Origin: Viscum album
Taxonomy: Eukaryota; Streptophyta; Magnoliopsida; Santalales; Viscaceae
DNA length: 64,000 bases
Assembly: GCA_963277665.1 (NCBI GenBank)
Contig: OY728147.1
Span: 1,265,043,424 to 1,265,107,423 of the forward strand
Direction: 5' to 3'
The first letter of the stretch is position 1, and every line of letters begins with the position of its first letter. This document shows, in pieces, positions 38,768-51,264 of this stretch. A program made the translations under genes and the position numbers. Below the pieces are notes generated by a model. That model saw only the letters and a list, made by a program, of their open reading frames with translations. It was not told the DNA's origin and did not search any database.

Positions 38768-40965
38768 TTCTTTTGATTTGAGCCAAATGCCTTTATTTAA
38801 TTTCTATATACCCAAGGTAAGGAATCTATGAAGAAAATAGAGATGACGGTAGATTAATTGAGCATAATTTATACAAGCCATGGGGCTTGAGAAGTGTTAT
38901 TTTTGTGGGTACAATTAGTGTAATTTTAAAAGAGGGAGGATGGGGACTTTAGAAAGGTCAAAAAATATTATTTTATTTTAAATTAAATTAAGATCAATAA
39001 TTGTCATAAACTCCTATAATTATAACATAAGACGACATTTGTTTTAATAAACATTATTTATTAGTTTTTTGACAATTTATATATTTTTTTTATACTTATC
39101 GTTTTGGTTTAACCATTATTTTACACTTTTTATTCATATCGTGCTATCATTTGATTTATATATTGGGAATTAATTTAATTATCATATCATACCAATAGAC
39201 TAAAAAATCAATTTATGATATATATTTTTATTAACCATTTTTCTTAATATTAGATTTTTGGGAATTTAATATCCTTTAATAAACTATTTTATGTTTTAAT
39301 TTTCGAATTATGTCAATTTTGGACATTTTTTATACATTATTTTTTTTCAAATTCATAACAACCTTATCCCTTATAAAACTGGAATTAAATCCCAGTTAAT
39401 ATGTCAATATCATCTACAAATTTTTTTATGGAATCAAAATAATGAAATGTGATTTATTTTAATATTTATAATATCATTTATTTGAATCCATTATTAATTA
39501 AACAATCATTGTATCATCATTGTGTCATAATTAAATATATTATTTATTATCTAAAAATAATAAATAAAAAATCATGAAGTATTAAATATTATTATCTTTC
39601 TAATTACTTCTTATAGTTGAAGTTATCACATATATAACCCCATATAAAAATTTATTTAGTAGAAAAATACATGTTTATGTTATTTTTAACTTCACATTAA
39701 ATTAATTATTATCACATGTTATTATCACACTAATGTGGCTCCATGAGGTCCTAAAACCGACCCATGTATTCCCATGGTCGTATATATTTCATAAAATAGG
39801 ATTATGACATGTGTTAGGGTAGTTTAATATTATTTTAATATTATTTTTTACCCTTCTTTTCTTTATTTACCCTTAAAAAATTTTAAATAAAATAATTACT
39901 AAAGTTATTATTCATAATGTCCAAAAATAAAAGATACCTATTCAAATAATTTGGAAGTTATGATTCCAAATATGGAATCCTTTATTTTTAATTCAAAACA
40001 TAGGATTGGGAAAAATTAATTTATAATTAATTTCTATTGTCCAAACCAAAAAACTGGTTTTTATGAAGTGAAATCTATCAAAAGATTTAATTGTGGTCAT
40101 GTAATTGAAAATTTGAAATTTCATCCAATGACCATAATTGGATTAAATGATAAAAATTTAATCCAATTTAATGTTAAAAAAATTTAAAATTGCAATCTTA
40201 CTATATAAATAAATTATATGAAAAAGTAGTTTAGAATTAAAATGTGATATTTTTTAATATTCTTAAAAATGGTAATTATATCAGAATAATACCAAAATTT
40301 CATCCAAAGAAAATTATGATGTCCCTCATAAAAATAATGTAGTTTATTTTTTCAAATATATAATATAAAGGTGTAAAAATATAAATTTCAAAATGGTTCT
40401 TCATCAAAAGGTTGTAAAAATGTATTTAAAAGAAAATACTTCTTTTATACAAAAAAATAATTTGTTATTTTATCATATCTAGAAAACATAAAAGATGAAT
40501 TTAAAAAATTACATTTAAATATATAAAATATATTTTTCATTAAATATAAATCCATAATGAGTGATATGATGTTTTAAACCAATTTATTTTCTTCTTAAAT
40601 AGGTTTTCATAAAAATAGAACCTTTATAATCAATTGGTTTTCATTGACATTTATAATACATTTGGTAATCAATGAGTCATTATTTAAACATGTGTAATCC
40701 ATATTTTAAAATTCAGTTGAAAATATTCATTCCCTAAATTACAATGGTTATACGTTAACTAACATTTAATAAAATAATTGTAATATTATATTATCTTTCA
40801 GTGTAACTCAATGTTGTGTGCAATGTATGATTTCGAAGAAAACTATTGTGGCATGTCGATTATGCTATCAGAATAATCCACCACTTTAATGTAAAATTAA
40901 TATCTTATTAATAAACATTAATAGATTTTAAAAGGTATTATTTTATAAATACATTGGTCATTATA

Positions 40966-42110
40966 GGAAACAAATGATCCACAGCTCCAATTATCATTAT
41001 AATTTCAAAAGGGAAAATATATCTGGTGCTCAATTTTCCTTTCTTCCAAAATATTATACTACCCTTACATGAAGATACATTCAAGAAAACATGATATCCC
41101 ACTTGAAATTCCCACTCCTTCCTTTGATTATCAGCATAACTCCTTTTCCTACTGTGAGCTACTTTGATATAGGCTTGAATAATCTTTACCATTGATTTTT
41201 TTTCTCCAAATGATCTGGGCCCACAAGCTTCCTTTCATCGAATTCATCCCAACACATTGGTATAAAACATATGATTCAATATAATTCTTCATATGGTGCC
41301 ATTTTAATACTTGAATGGAAACTGTTATTGTAGGAAAACTCCACCAAAGGTAAGTACTGATCCCAAATACCATTAAAATAATGACCTTATGGTCTCAACA
41401 TGTCTTCTAGTGTTTGGATCATCTTTTTTATTACTCTTCAGTTTGGGGGCGATAAGTAGTTCTCCAATAAAGATAAGTATCCAATAATTTATAAATACTT
41501 TTCCGTAATTTTGATGTAAATCATAGATCACGATCAGACACAATTGAGAGTGGTGCTCCATGATGTCTCACACCATCATTGATATACATTTTTGATAGGC
41601 TCTCTAGTGGAAAATTATCCATTATAGTGAGGAAATGATTAGTTTTCATATATAGATCAACAATTACCCATATTGCATCATTATTTCTCACCTTTCTCGG
41701 TAATATAGGGACAAAATACAAAGTGATTTCATCCCATTTTCCATGTAGGAATAGGTAGGGGTTTCATGACTCCTCTAGGATGTTGTCATTTAGCCATCAC
41801 ATTTTGATAGATGGAAAATCCTAATACATATTCAAAAATTTCCCGCTTCATGTTTCCCCGCCATAAATGTTCCTTCAAATATCTATATATTTTAGGGCTA
41901 CCATGGTGTATATTAAAATTCGTGCTATGGAAATCATCCAATAACTCCCTTATTCAGGTCAGGTATAGAGGGAACACATAGAATCTTCAAAAAAAAATTA
42001 GAATCCCTTCCACAAACACAATGTATTACAACATCCCATCATTCACAGCATGAATTTTCATTTGAGGATTGTCTTCATAGTATTGAGAACTTTTAATTCC
42101 TTCCAATAAA
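40966..42110 (-). pseudogene. Element A: integrase (N-terminal and core part)
   Basis: Inserts element DNA into the genome when intact. On the minus strand, from right to left: a zinc-binding-domain remnant at about 41830-42000 (YRYLKEHLW, MKREIFEYVLG); core segments NDAIWVIVDLYMKTNHF (with the first catalytic Asp) and GAPLSIVSDRDL (second Asp) in 41521-41721; after a frameshift near 41540, HVETIRSLF (region of the catalytic Glu); then LWAQIIW and VAHSRKRSYADNQRKEWEF, and GKLSTRYIFPFEI at 40938-41192. The gene stops at the LTR 4 edge and resumes at 13493. At least three frame changes make it dead. Confidence 0.9.
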
Positions 42111-42299
42111 GAATGTTGGGCAACCAATTGAAGAAGTAGTGATGTTTCACCATCATTAATAATTATAATATCTATTATCACTAGATCCATATACATAGGA
42201 TCCTTTTCAATCCTCGTTTTTTAATAACTCCATGATCCATCATGATCAATGAATCTTCTACATTATTTTCCTTTCCGATTTGGTAGTGTCTTGAGCAAT

Positions 42300-42830
42300 T
42301 TTAATCCTTGAGTACCTCAATCCATCCCTTTTACCTCATGTTGATTTTATTCTGTGTGAAGATATATTTCATGATCTTGTGATTCATATATATCTCACAT
42401 CTTTTACCATTGAGATATTGTCTCCATATCACCTGATAATATACTATTGTTTCTAACACAAGATCATGAGTTGGATAGTTTTCTTCATTAATTTTTATCT
42501 ACCTTGATGCATAGGTAATAATTCTATCATTCTATATAAGGAAAGAACAAATTCTTGTCTTTGATGCATTATTATGGATAAAAACCCCATCATTCCACGA
42601 TGATAGAGTTAGGATAATGAAATTCACTAATCTCCCCAATAATTATTTGAATCATTCCCCACATTATTCTGTCCATATGAATTTAACCCCTTTATGAGAA
42701 ATCTGGGTTAACGGTTGGCTAATTGGGCGATGTTATGAACACAAAATCCGATATTAACCTATTATAACAATAAAACTACATACCTCAGTTATATTCATTG
42801 GTATATTCCATTCATGAAGAGCCTTTTTCT
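42300..42830 (-). pseudogene. Element A: RNase H remnant
   Basis: Degrades the RNA strand of the RNA:DNA hybrid in live elements. Minus-strand pieces in order: LHEWNIPMNITEV, HKGVKFIWTE, a VFIHNNASKTRICSFLI stretch (the plant form usually has YSDAS, with a catalytic Asp, here NNAS), IITYASR, NEENYPTHDLVLE (second acidic cluster) and HKIMKYIFTQNKINMR. The order and spacing match gypsy RNase H. The first catalytic Asp appears lost, and stops interrupt the frame. Confidence 0.85.
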
Positions 42831-42939
42831 TCATAGGATCAATCGATATTCCATCAATTGAGACAGTATGTCTATGAAAATAAACTGATACAAGCCAAAA
42901 TTCACACATCCTAAACATCACATATAATTAATTTCATCC

Positions 42940-43560
42940 AAGAGTCTTTAGAATAATGAAAAAATGGTCTTCATGATCATTGTTGCTTTTAGAGAATACC
43001 AAGATATCATCAAAAAAATACACAAAAAGTCATCAAGATAATCCTTGATAACATTATTTATTAGATTCATCAAAACATAGGGAGCATTAGTCAATCCAAA
43101 AGGCATTACTGTAAACCCATATTGCACATGCCTGGTTTGAAATGATGTCCTTGGAATATATTCCTTCATCACACACAACTGATAATATCCAGATCAAAGG
43201 TCAATTTTTGAAAAATGTTGGGCTCCCTAATGTTGATAAAATAAATCATCAATTTGAGGTACTGTATATATTTTATTTATTGTTCTAGTATTTATCTCCC
43301 TAGAGTTAAGGCTCATCTTCATAGATCCATCATTCTTCTTAATAAAAAAACAGGGGCTCTCCAATGAGAAACACTAGGATGAAAAAATCCTTTATCACTC
43401 AATTCCTCTAGTTGTTTCTTTAGTTCTACTCATTAAATAGTGTTCATTCTATAAGGACTCATTGATATAGGTCATGAACCACGAATTTAAACAATAGATA
43501 ACTCTACTTCCCTCTCTGGAGGATGTCTAGGTAAGTCCTATAGAAACACAAAAACATATT
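42940..43560 (-). pseudogene. Element A: reverse transcriptase remnant
   Basis: Starts near 43560 with DLPRHPPEREVEL and SPYRMNT, continues [19 protein letters not shown], then a KKNDGS-like and SKIDL segment, and in 42948-43178 YGFTVMPFGLTNAP, the most conserved motif of gypsy RT. The following catalytic region reads DDFLCIFLMIS, so the usual FIDDIL box has decayed. Stops and frame changes separate the parts. It lies between protease and RNase H, as expected. Confidence 0.9.
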
Positions 43561-43659
43561 CTAGCACAATTGGTATGTCTTATATTTGAAAATTCTTTTC
43601 CTCATCCATAGTTAATGGTTTATCTTCCTCCATAATAATTGAATTCAGTAGAGATTCAT

Positions 43660-44040
43660 GGGTTGTATCTAGATGAGGATCAGATTGTGATGTTTTATCC
43701 TATAGATAAGGAATTCCACATCATCCTCAAAAATTGTAACTTCCTTATTCTTGCAATATATTTTCACATCATAATTTTAAATGCAATCCATATGGAGGAT
43801 TATATCAAAGTCAATAATTGTTAAGATTATAAAATTAGAAGATAAAGCACATTCACACTCCATAATGCTGACTACCTGTCACGTATTTGTTTTAATTATA
43901 CATACCATAGGATTATTGAATGATAACACCGTTGTTAAATCAAATTTTAAATATCAAATTTTCATAGAAAACTAGGAATATATAAAATAATTAAATGTTC
44001 CAGAATCAAATAAAGTTTTTTTCATGATTAAGGAAATGAC
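43660..44040 (-). pseudogene. Element A: aspartic protease remnant with DSG motif
   Basis: The minus strand at about 43970-44020 reads TLFDSGTFNYFIYS, matching the catalytic ALxDSGATHSFIS motif of plant gypsy proteases, with the Asp kept. Farther on come ILHMDCI and a YCKNKEVTIF stretch, matching GMDWL and the end of the domain. Stops separate the blocks. Plus-strand frames at 43639-43975 are shadows. Confidence 0.75.
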
Positions 44041-44598
44041 AATATTACATGCCACCACATCGTAAGAAACATCAACTTCAATAGTTGTGATCACATAAGA
44101 TTTTCTTTTCTCCCTTGGCCAATTTTGAGGAATGTTTGATTGAAGCATCATACAATCATTAGCATAGTTTCTAATCTCTCTATAATTATATCATTTTACA
44201 TTGATATATTCTTTTTTCTCTTTTAATCACTAGAGTGATAGCGTTTCAATCCACACATTTATTATAGTTATTTTTACTTTTATGAAAGCACGAGGGAGTT
44301 TCCTCCCAAAAGTATAGCATGATAGAAAATTCCCATTTATTATTATTCCCTTTATCTATTCTATCTTATGCCACACCCTTATTCACTTTTTTCTTTTATT
44401 GTAAAAAGACATAGAGAATTATTTCCTTGTAATGATAGAACCTGAGACAATATTGTCATATTATGAGAAACATTGAGAGACTTGTTCCATTAGTTGGAAT
44501 GGTTTTAAATCATAAAATGATCGATCATTATCGCTACGTTTATTATGTATATAGTATATATAATTCATTTATAACCTTGTGAAGTTGGATTCAAACTT

Positions 44599-44934
44599 TT
44601 AAACATTATTATCCACTTTTGGCCTCAAATTTAAAAATTTCCTTTCCATATCCCCTTGATGTTCATGGGGAAAGTATTTGTATAACAATATTTCCATAAA
44701 ATACATCCATTCAATTTCTTCTAATTCAACATCCACATTTTTGTTATGAATTATAGATAACCACTGATCCTCATCTCTTGAAAAACAATAAACTACCATG
44801 AAAACCTTCTCTCCTTCATTACATCCCAAAGTGATAAATTCATTCTCTAAAGAACTAATCCACGTCTCTACTACGAATGGGTTTGTAGTCATATTGAATG
44901 ATGGTGGATGTTGTCTAATAATACATTTCAACAT
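44599..44934 (-). pseudogene. Element A: gag (capsid) fragment, 111-codon open stretch
   Basis: It is one of the longest uninterrupted frames of the element. Motifs in order: HPPSFNMTTNPFVVETWISS (usual PPxFxGxxDPxxAExWLxx), EFITLGCNEGEKVFMVVY (CTDEEKVxxAxY), DEDQWLSII (AxxWWxxL), MEILLYKYFP (FxxxFxxxYFP) and ERKFLNL. This is the capsid region of chromovirus gag. The zinc knuckle expected farther left (44160-44600) was not convincingly found. The start is not fixed; the region to the right is the 5' leader. Confidence 0.85.
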
Positions 44935-45623
44935 ATCTCCTCAACATTGTTGATTTGAATGCTTAATATGGGTAAGTTTACAATTCAAAATCCATGTCAT
45001 CTCTCCCAACATAGTTATAACTTTCATAGCAATGATCATAGAACTAGTTCCAACACCATAATCTTACATCAGAGGGTAATATCAACATGGGATATGAGAT
45101 TTTGGGTTTTTTTCATCCCGTACAATAGGAATTATTTCTATATAATTGTATACACTATATTATTTTATGATTCATAGTGTACAATATCAACTAATAAAAA
45201 TGCATACAATGAACTGAAATTCTATTCATATCTAATCTTATAATCATAAACATGGTTTCCATGATGAAAACATTACTTATAATTTCCTCATAATGGAATG
45301 TAATGAAAATTTGAATTATCCTAATCATATCCCACTAAGAGGGTCAAACCCATTTCACATTAAAGTCTATTTTCATGTTCTAGGATTCCCCAAGTCAATC
45401 AAAAAACTCATTGTTAGAGTTGTTACTCTTATGTACATATGTTCCAGAACCAATTCTACATATAATATATAGATAGGGATGTAATTTCTATAAATGTCCA
45501 TAAAATATATTACTTTCCAAAATTCTAGGTTTCTATTGTATGTTTATCAACATAAACTATCTTCGGGTTTTGTTCTCTAATCTACGTGTTCTAAATCTAG
45601 TTTCCACATTTTCTAATGAACAT
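44935..45623 (-). other. Element A 5' leader
   Basis: Lies between gag and the PBS; it may hold the decayed gag N terminus. No motif recognised. Plus-strand frames at 44959-45177 and 45540-45737 are chance; the latter crosses the PBS and LTR edge. Confidence 0.55.
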
Positions 45624-45637
45624 CCTCTAATACCAAC
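45624..45637 (-). promoter_or_regulatory. Element A primer binding site
   Basis: The minus strand reads GTTGGTATTAGAGG, one step from TTGGTATCAGAG, complementary to the initiator-Met tRNA 3' end. It lies at the inner edge of the right LTR, marking this as the 5' LTR and the start of reverse transcription. Confidence 0.8.
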
Positions 45638-46153
45638 GGCAAATACCAAACCACAGTCACCCAAATATGGTGCCTTATTTCATTATATTGTAATCATTAT
45701 AATAAATCGTTTATTGATGGATCTAGTAGTATATTAGTTTTGTAAAACTAGTTACATACAGAAGTTTAACATTACAGCATGAAATGAAGTAGAATATGTA
45801 AATTCCTTTTAAAACATCCACAAATACTTGGTTATCCCTCCATGCCATTGAAAATTTAATTCGTCATATCCTAGGAGAATAAAACATCAGAAAGGGGTGA
45901 TCATAGATTATTAATAAGTGTATTCAATACAGTAGAATATATCACAAACATAAACCATAGGCACGGTGAATAACAAAAAACAATGGCCTTTAAAAATGAT
46001 CTTGAAAATAATATGAAAAGTATATTAGATGAATAAAAAATTCCACAATAAAACATAATCATGTATATTTTTCTAGTCTAATAACCACATTAACTATCAA
46101 TTACTAGCATCGTAAAGAGGGAAATGAATAATGTTTGACATTCTGAAAAATAA

Positions 46154-46255
46154 TTTCAAGGCCGTATCCAATATGTCTGAAAATGATTAAGGCCTCGACC
46201 CAAACCATATCTGAAAATGTTCATGGCCTCATCCAGGTCCAAATCTGCATTATCT
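46154..46255. repeat. Short tandem repeat of about 34 bp in the element A LTR
   Basis: Three degenerate units start AAGGCCGTATCC, AAGGCCTCGACC and ATGGCCTCATCC; the first two contain (A)TCTGAAAATG. The same three-unit block is present in the left LTR, so it was part of the element when it inserted. Confidence 0.65.
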
Positions 46256-48532
46256 TGTGATACCCACTGATGCATTGTGGGGATATAATGGGCCCCACAC
46301 ATCATATACAAATTGTAATCCATTCCTCATATGAATTTTTATAAAAATAAACAATTTATACATTCATATTGAATATAACATATGAGATGTAAATAAAATT
46401 CCCCAAACATACACACTAACCATTCAGATTAATATGTTGAATGGTTTCAAGATAGCGCATCCATAGTCAAACTAATCCTAAAACATTTAATAAAATAAGG
46501 AAGATGATATCATAAAATATTAGTCCCATGTATATATAATAATAAATAAGAGTGTTGAATCAAATTAAAATACTCTAATAAAATAATCCAGTAATTCTTT
46601 AGATAAATACTCATTTACATTGAAAAGAAGAGTTCTTTTGGAAAATTCATTATACAAAACCCTTAATAAAATAAAATAAAATTTTTCAAAATAAATTCAG
46701 GGATTTTAGAAAGAAAAAATGTAGCTAAAAATATATTATAGACAGTACTTGAACATGTGTAATAATATGAGAAGTTCCCTTTGAACAAGGCATGTATTTC
46801 TAGAAGAATTTTTCAAATACCCTTTTAAAACATGTGGCTTCACATAAAATAATTAAGGATTATGGTTTGTACCAATATATAGAACTTTTAGTCATAAATT
46901 ATTAGTACCAAATATTAATAATTGAGATTTCCATTGTGGTGCGTAGAGAATAGTAGTAACCAGAATGAAAATGGAGATTTGGGTAGAAAATCTTTACCTT
47001 ATGTCTGAATTTGTTCCGCTATTGAACATAAGGTCCTATAATATTAAATTATACTTATTAATATATTAATATATAACCTATTAGAAAATTATTTTATTTA
47101 TTATAATTTTATTGAGTTAATTTGTTTTGTTTTTATGGGTAAAGAGATTCTATATCTTCGAATGTTAGTGGTAATTTCATTAGTTTTCATGATCTGTTAA
47201 TTTGTATTGAAGTTAATATAAAATGGGAATTGTATTTTAGAATTAATTTTATATTTTATTAATTATTTTAAAAATATTATATTATCAAATATTTCATTTT
47301 GCTACTTTGGGGGACAATGATTCATTAGAGAAAGTTGAAATGATAAACGCTTGGATTAATTTTGTGAGTTTTCAATCACTAAAATCTCATTTTGTTTTAT
47401 ATATTAATACCATATGTTAACAAATTCTTTCAAAATAATAATTGGGATATATTAAAATTATTTTTTACTGGTTCAACCATAAAAATTGTTTCATGACAAT
47501 ACTTGAAGATGGTAATAGAATTTGAAATACCCATTGTCCTTGAATGTGGCAAATTAACACATCTTGGATGATGTTTTCATTTATAGTATAAAATGAGAAG
47601 AAAGGAGTGATAATGATGAATTTTTAAATTATCATAACAATATTCTGGTAATTTTAAGGTACTCCAATGATCGTGAAATTTTATTGAATGGATTTTAGGA
47701 AATAAAAAAACTAACTTGAAAGAAAAAAATTGAAAAGTGGATTTACGTCCGGAATTTATCTTTCTTTATAGCCTATTTAGGGGAGGGGATATGGTATCAT
47801 AAATAGTCCAAGGGCTTCTAGATGTGGGGAAGATCCTGTGAGAATATTTTATCATAAATTAGATAATTCAAAAGGCTTTGGGGGAGTTAAGAGAAGAGGG
47901 AGTGATGGGTTACCTTTATAGTGGATGAGAGAAGTTATTTCCTTTATTTTAATCATTAGTTTATTATATCGGATAAAGACTATGAATAGTCCATATACTT
48001 ATGACTAATACAATAATAAGTTCATGTGAGTTCGAACCATATGTTCTGACATCATTATTACATCACATATGACTAAAATATCATTTATTTATCATACATC
48101 ACAAATTACCTTATTTTACTATTCGTCAAAAAGTAACGTATTTTAGAAAAATCCCAAAAATTCACCCTAACCATTTTTTGATGTGTAGAAATAAAAAATG
48201 AACTCAATATTATTAGTTTTATTTTAAATTAGTGAAATTTAATATATAAATATAATCATAATTTACCTGAAAAATTCAGATTTTAGATTTTAAAATGTTT
48301 TATTAACACATTAAAAAATTAACCACGGTCTCATAAGGTGATCCTAAAATCATAATACAATAAAATATTTATTTAGTAATAATTTTTTTGAAGATTTATT
48401 TTATTAATTTAATAATTTATATTTGTAATAAATATTTATTACTCACAAAAATACAAACACATAACTAATGATTTTTAAAAGATTATATTTCATTTGTAAG
48501 GTGACTAAATTTTATTTATACTTTCATGGGTG

Positions 48533-48610
48533 TGGTTACAATTCATTATGGTCACATTACTATTCATAAGGGTATGTTACTATTCATATGGTACAAGTTA
48601 CTATTCACTA
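48533..48610. repeat. Tandem TTACTATTCA repeat in the element A LTR
   Basis: Four units of about 21 bp: GGTTACAATTCATTATGG, then three with TTACTATTCA (ATAAGG, ATATGG and CTA follow). The left LTR has a more decayed version at 12886-12945. Confidence 0.75.
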
Positions 48611-48804
48611 AAAAATGTATTTTGATTCTATCATACTCTTAATATGATATAGAATGATATTATTTATGATAGTTTTTCAAAATTCAAAACACATAGGTTG
48701 AAAAATTATGTTTACTGGCCAGGTTGTTATAAAGAGGTGTTTAGTAGAGACTTAGTGTTTCATGCTTTCATTATTAAATTTATTTTTTAATCCTTGGGGT
48801 TATA

Positions 48805-51264
48805 GAGTTTTGATAATGATTAAAATACAATTATTCATCTAGTGATATCTATCAATCATTATATTGATGAATCTGGTAAATTAGTTGTTCAAAAATTGTA
48901 TATGTGTAAGATCACATGTATTCTATATCATATAGAAAGTGGACCAGTAATTATGTTTTTAGAATATTAATTTGAATTATTTAAATGAAATTTTAATGAA
49001 TCACATTTGAAAGTGATAAAATTAATTTCTTATTATCATAAATGAACATTAGATCATTTATTATTTTGTTCTTGTAGAATAGATAATATTTGTTAATGTT
49101 ATTCAAATGAAAACATTAGAGGCAATATGTTAGATAGAAAATCTATTTTTAGAAAATTGTATTTATTTCAAGAATAATTATATTCATCATGCAGAGATAA
49201 TAAATATTTTGTTAACATTTTACACTTCTAAATTATAATATATAGTTGTTCTAATTTTTTGTGCTCACGTTTTTTCGATAAAACACACGCAGAAGAATTT
49301 TGGATTCAGATTCACTCTAAGTAGAATCTCTTATATTTTCATTCCTATTTACATTTATAAGAACCCAATAAAAAACAATAAATGAAAACATAGATACAAT
49401 TAACCATGTTCATAATTATTAAACATAAAATGGGCATCATGTTCTTGAATTTTCCAACACTGAAAAATACCATGTTAATATGTTTATCAAACCCTTATAT
49501 TTTAAAAGATGAAAATTAATTAAAATGATGTATGGAGTGATCACCATAATGTGATCTTAAATCTACATCTTATTTATTCTATGTCATAACATTATATTAC
49601 ATGTTTGTTTCCATAGAAATGATACAACATAGGTGAATTCAGTTTGCCCTAATTGTTAATTATGGGGGGTTTAATGTCATGTGTAATCATTGAAACTATG
49701 TTCACCATTACTTTTCTTAATGTAAAATACCAATGTGTCCCACATCCATTACTAATTATGTACCTTCTTTCCAATGGAAGGCTGCATTTTGGGGTTTTAG
49801 ACCCAACAACACTTAACAAATCAAAATTAGTGATATGATGGGAGGTCATGATCATCACATCCTTGTAGGTAGAATATTTCAAACTATGGGACACTCTTAT
49901 ATATTTATAATATCTTCATGAATAACTTCCTTATCATGATATGGGACCAGTTAACATAACATGATGATCATGTGGAAAACCCAATCATTTTTGACAGGAT
50001 ATTTCAATTAATGAGTCTATCTGGTTGTATCTGTGTTTCATCATATATATCCATGTTAATGGGTAGTATATAATATTTTAAAACCATATCACCATGAATC
50101 CTGGGATTTTGCATCATTTAGGAAGAATAATAATATTTCTAATATTTGATTGAGCTGCTATGAGGTTTCCAATGTGTCTTATTTATAATAAGAGTCAAAC
50201 TTCACATATTTTTTTAGACCAATGGAGTTTATCATCATGCTGAAAACAAAAATATTTGGGCTCTTTGGTGCATGGAATTTGATCATGGATCTTAAAGAGG
50301 TGTCCTGCATATCTTGGTTATAGATGGAACAAGATTTATCATTGTTCATTTTTATACACAGACTGCTGGTAGTTTTGGGAGAACGATTATCCAATGGGAG
50401 AGACTGGGTCTTGATTGTTGATGTGTTTTTGACCTAGGGTAAATGTGCACTAGAGTGGCTATTTATTTATGATTGGCCCATAGAATGATTTCCTATGTAT
50501 CTGGATTATAGAAGGAATTAGATACATTGTAATTGAGTGTGGTTGAGTCTCATAAACCGAGGTTTTCCTAAATATTGGGACATTCATATCATTACATTGG
50601 TTGGGGATTACATAGAGGGTTTCCCTAGCTAGTAGAGACAGATGATGTGAATGATATGATCATTTAAACTCTCTAAGACTACCTAAGCTATAATCGATGT
50701 GAGAAATGAGAGATAAAAAATAATTAATGTCACTATATATAAATGCAATCCTTGTCATCTAGGATGACCCTTATGATTCTTAGTAAGTAGCTTTGGATTT
50801 AAAAAGGCGTCCTATATATCCTGATTTTTGAAGGAGTTCAAGTGACCATAGTTTAATTTCTTATCAATACACTGATGTATGAGCAAGAATGCTCATCCCA
50901 TGGGAGATATAGGGTCACTATTGTGGGAATATGAGATACACGGGGGACTTGTTCCAAGGTGGATACCCTTTTAATCTAGGGAATTTGGATGGAAACCAAT
51001 TTATCATAATAATTATAGGAATCAGAGTCTTCATTGTTTTATTAATCAATAATACACAGTATGTTTTCTTTACTGTGCACGTTGGACAAGGGTATCATAT
51101 CCCCTGACATTTTCATTATATACACTAATTATCTACCCTAAATACTTGAGGATTCCATTATATGACCATAGTAATGTTGGGATATGTCATCATGATCTAT
51201 TAGACATTACTAAATTCAATATTCCGATCGAGTTGACTTGTATAGTGGAAATTGAAAAATCAAA
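48805..51264. other. Unassigned AT-rich DNA, no gene seen
   Basis: No recognisable retroelement domain. Open frames at 49649-49894 (both strands) and 50179-50394 are short and overlap each other on opposite strands without motifs. The stretch becomes less AT-rich rightward from about 50.2 kb, so a different repeat probably starts there. Confidence 0.45.

Larger units (their letters stand above)
13494..40965 (-). mobile_element. Tandem array of a non-coding LARD-like LTR retrotransposon (4 LTRs, 3 internal regions)
   Basis: Homologous landmarks recur at a fixed distance: for example GCATTAGAGAGCTATCA-type sequence at 14103, 21442, 29310 and 36640, and a conserved inverted repeat at 16174, 23522, 31390 and 38747. 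Spacing is about 7.34 kb, except unit 2 to 3 (about 7.87 kb), explained by an insertion of about 538 bp. Each unit is an LTR of about 4.9 kb plus an internal region of about 2.43 kb with PBS-like and polypurine-like ends. No gag or pol motif is seen in any internal region, which fits the LARD class (large retrotransposon derivatives). Orientation is minus. Confidence 0.85.
36034..40965 (-). repeat. Array LTR 4 (about 4.93 kb)
   Basis: The left edge is TATAAAACCCC and the right edge is GGTCATTATA, directly followed by the integrase of element A. It has the conserved inverted repeat at 38747-38767 and an expanded 9-bp tandem repeat at 38254-38301. The 88-codon minus frame at 38310-38576 is not conserved in other copies. 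Confidence 0.85.
10000..48804 (-). mobile_element. Ty3/gypsy chromovirus-like element A, split by a nested array
   Basis: Two related LTRs of about 3.15 kb (10000-13158 and 45638-48804) bound an internal region with gag, protease, RT, RNase H and integrase on the minus strand. The polypurine tract lies beside the left LTR and the PBS beside the right one, so the right LTR is the 5' LTR. The insert at 13494-40965 breaks integrase near its C terminus; removing it leaves an internal region of about 5.0 kb, normal for a chromovirus. The C-terminal VLWNHHKIEEAIWD segment marks a chromovirus. The outer left edge is uncertain by some tens of bases, and no target-site duplication was recognised. Confidence 0.85.
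45638..48804 (-). repeat. Element A right (5') LTR
   Basis: Pairs with 10000-13158. The right end is ...GGGGTTATA at 48804 (element start TATAACCCC, from TGTAACACCC by two changes). Three imperfect copies of a repeat of about 34 bp (AAGGCC...ATCTGAAAATG) lie at 46154-46255 and also in the left LTR at 10516-10600. ORF content is negligible. Divergence from the left LTR, visible along the whole length, points to an old insertion. Confidence 0.8.

Noticed and set aside
40966..40970. GGAAA right of the array against TTTCC left of it as a target duplication
   Set aside because: They are inverted, not direct, relative to each other; a target duplication must be direct.
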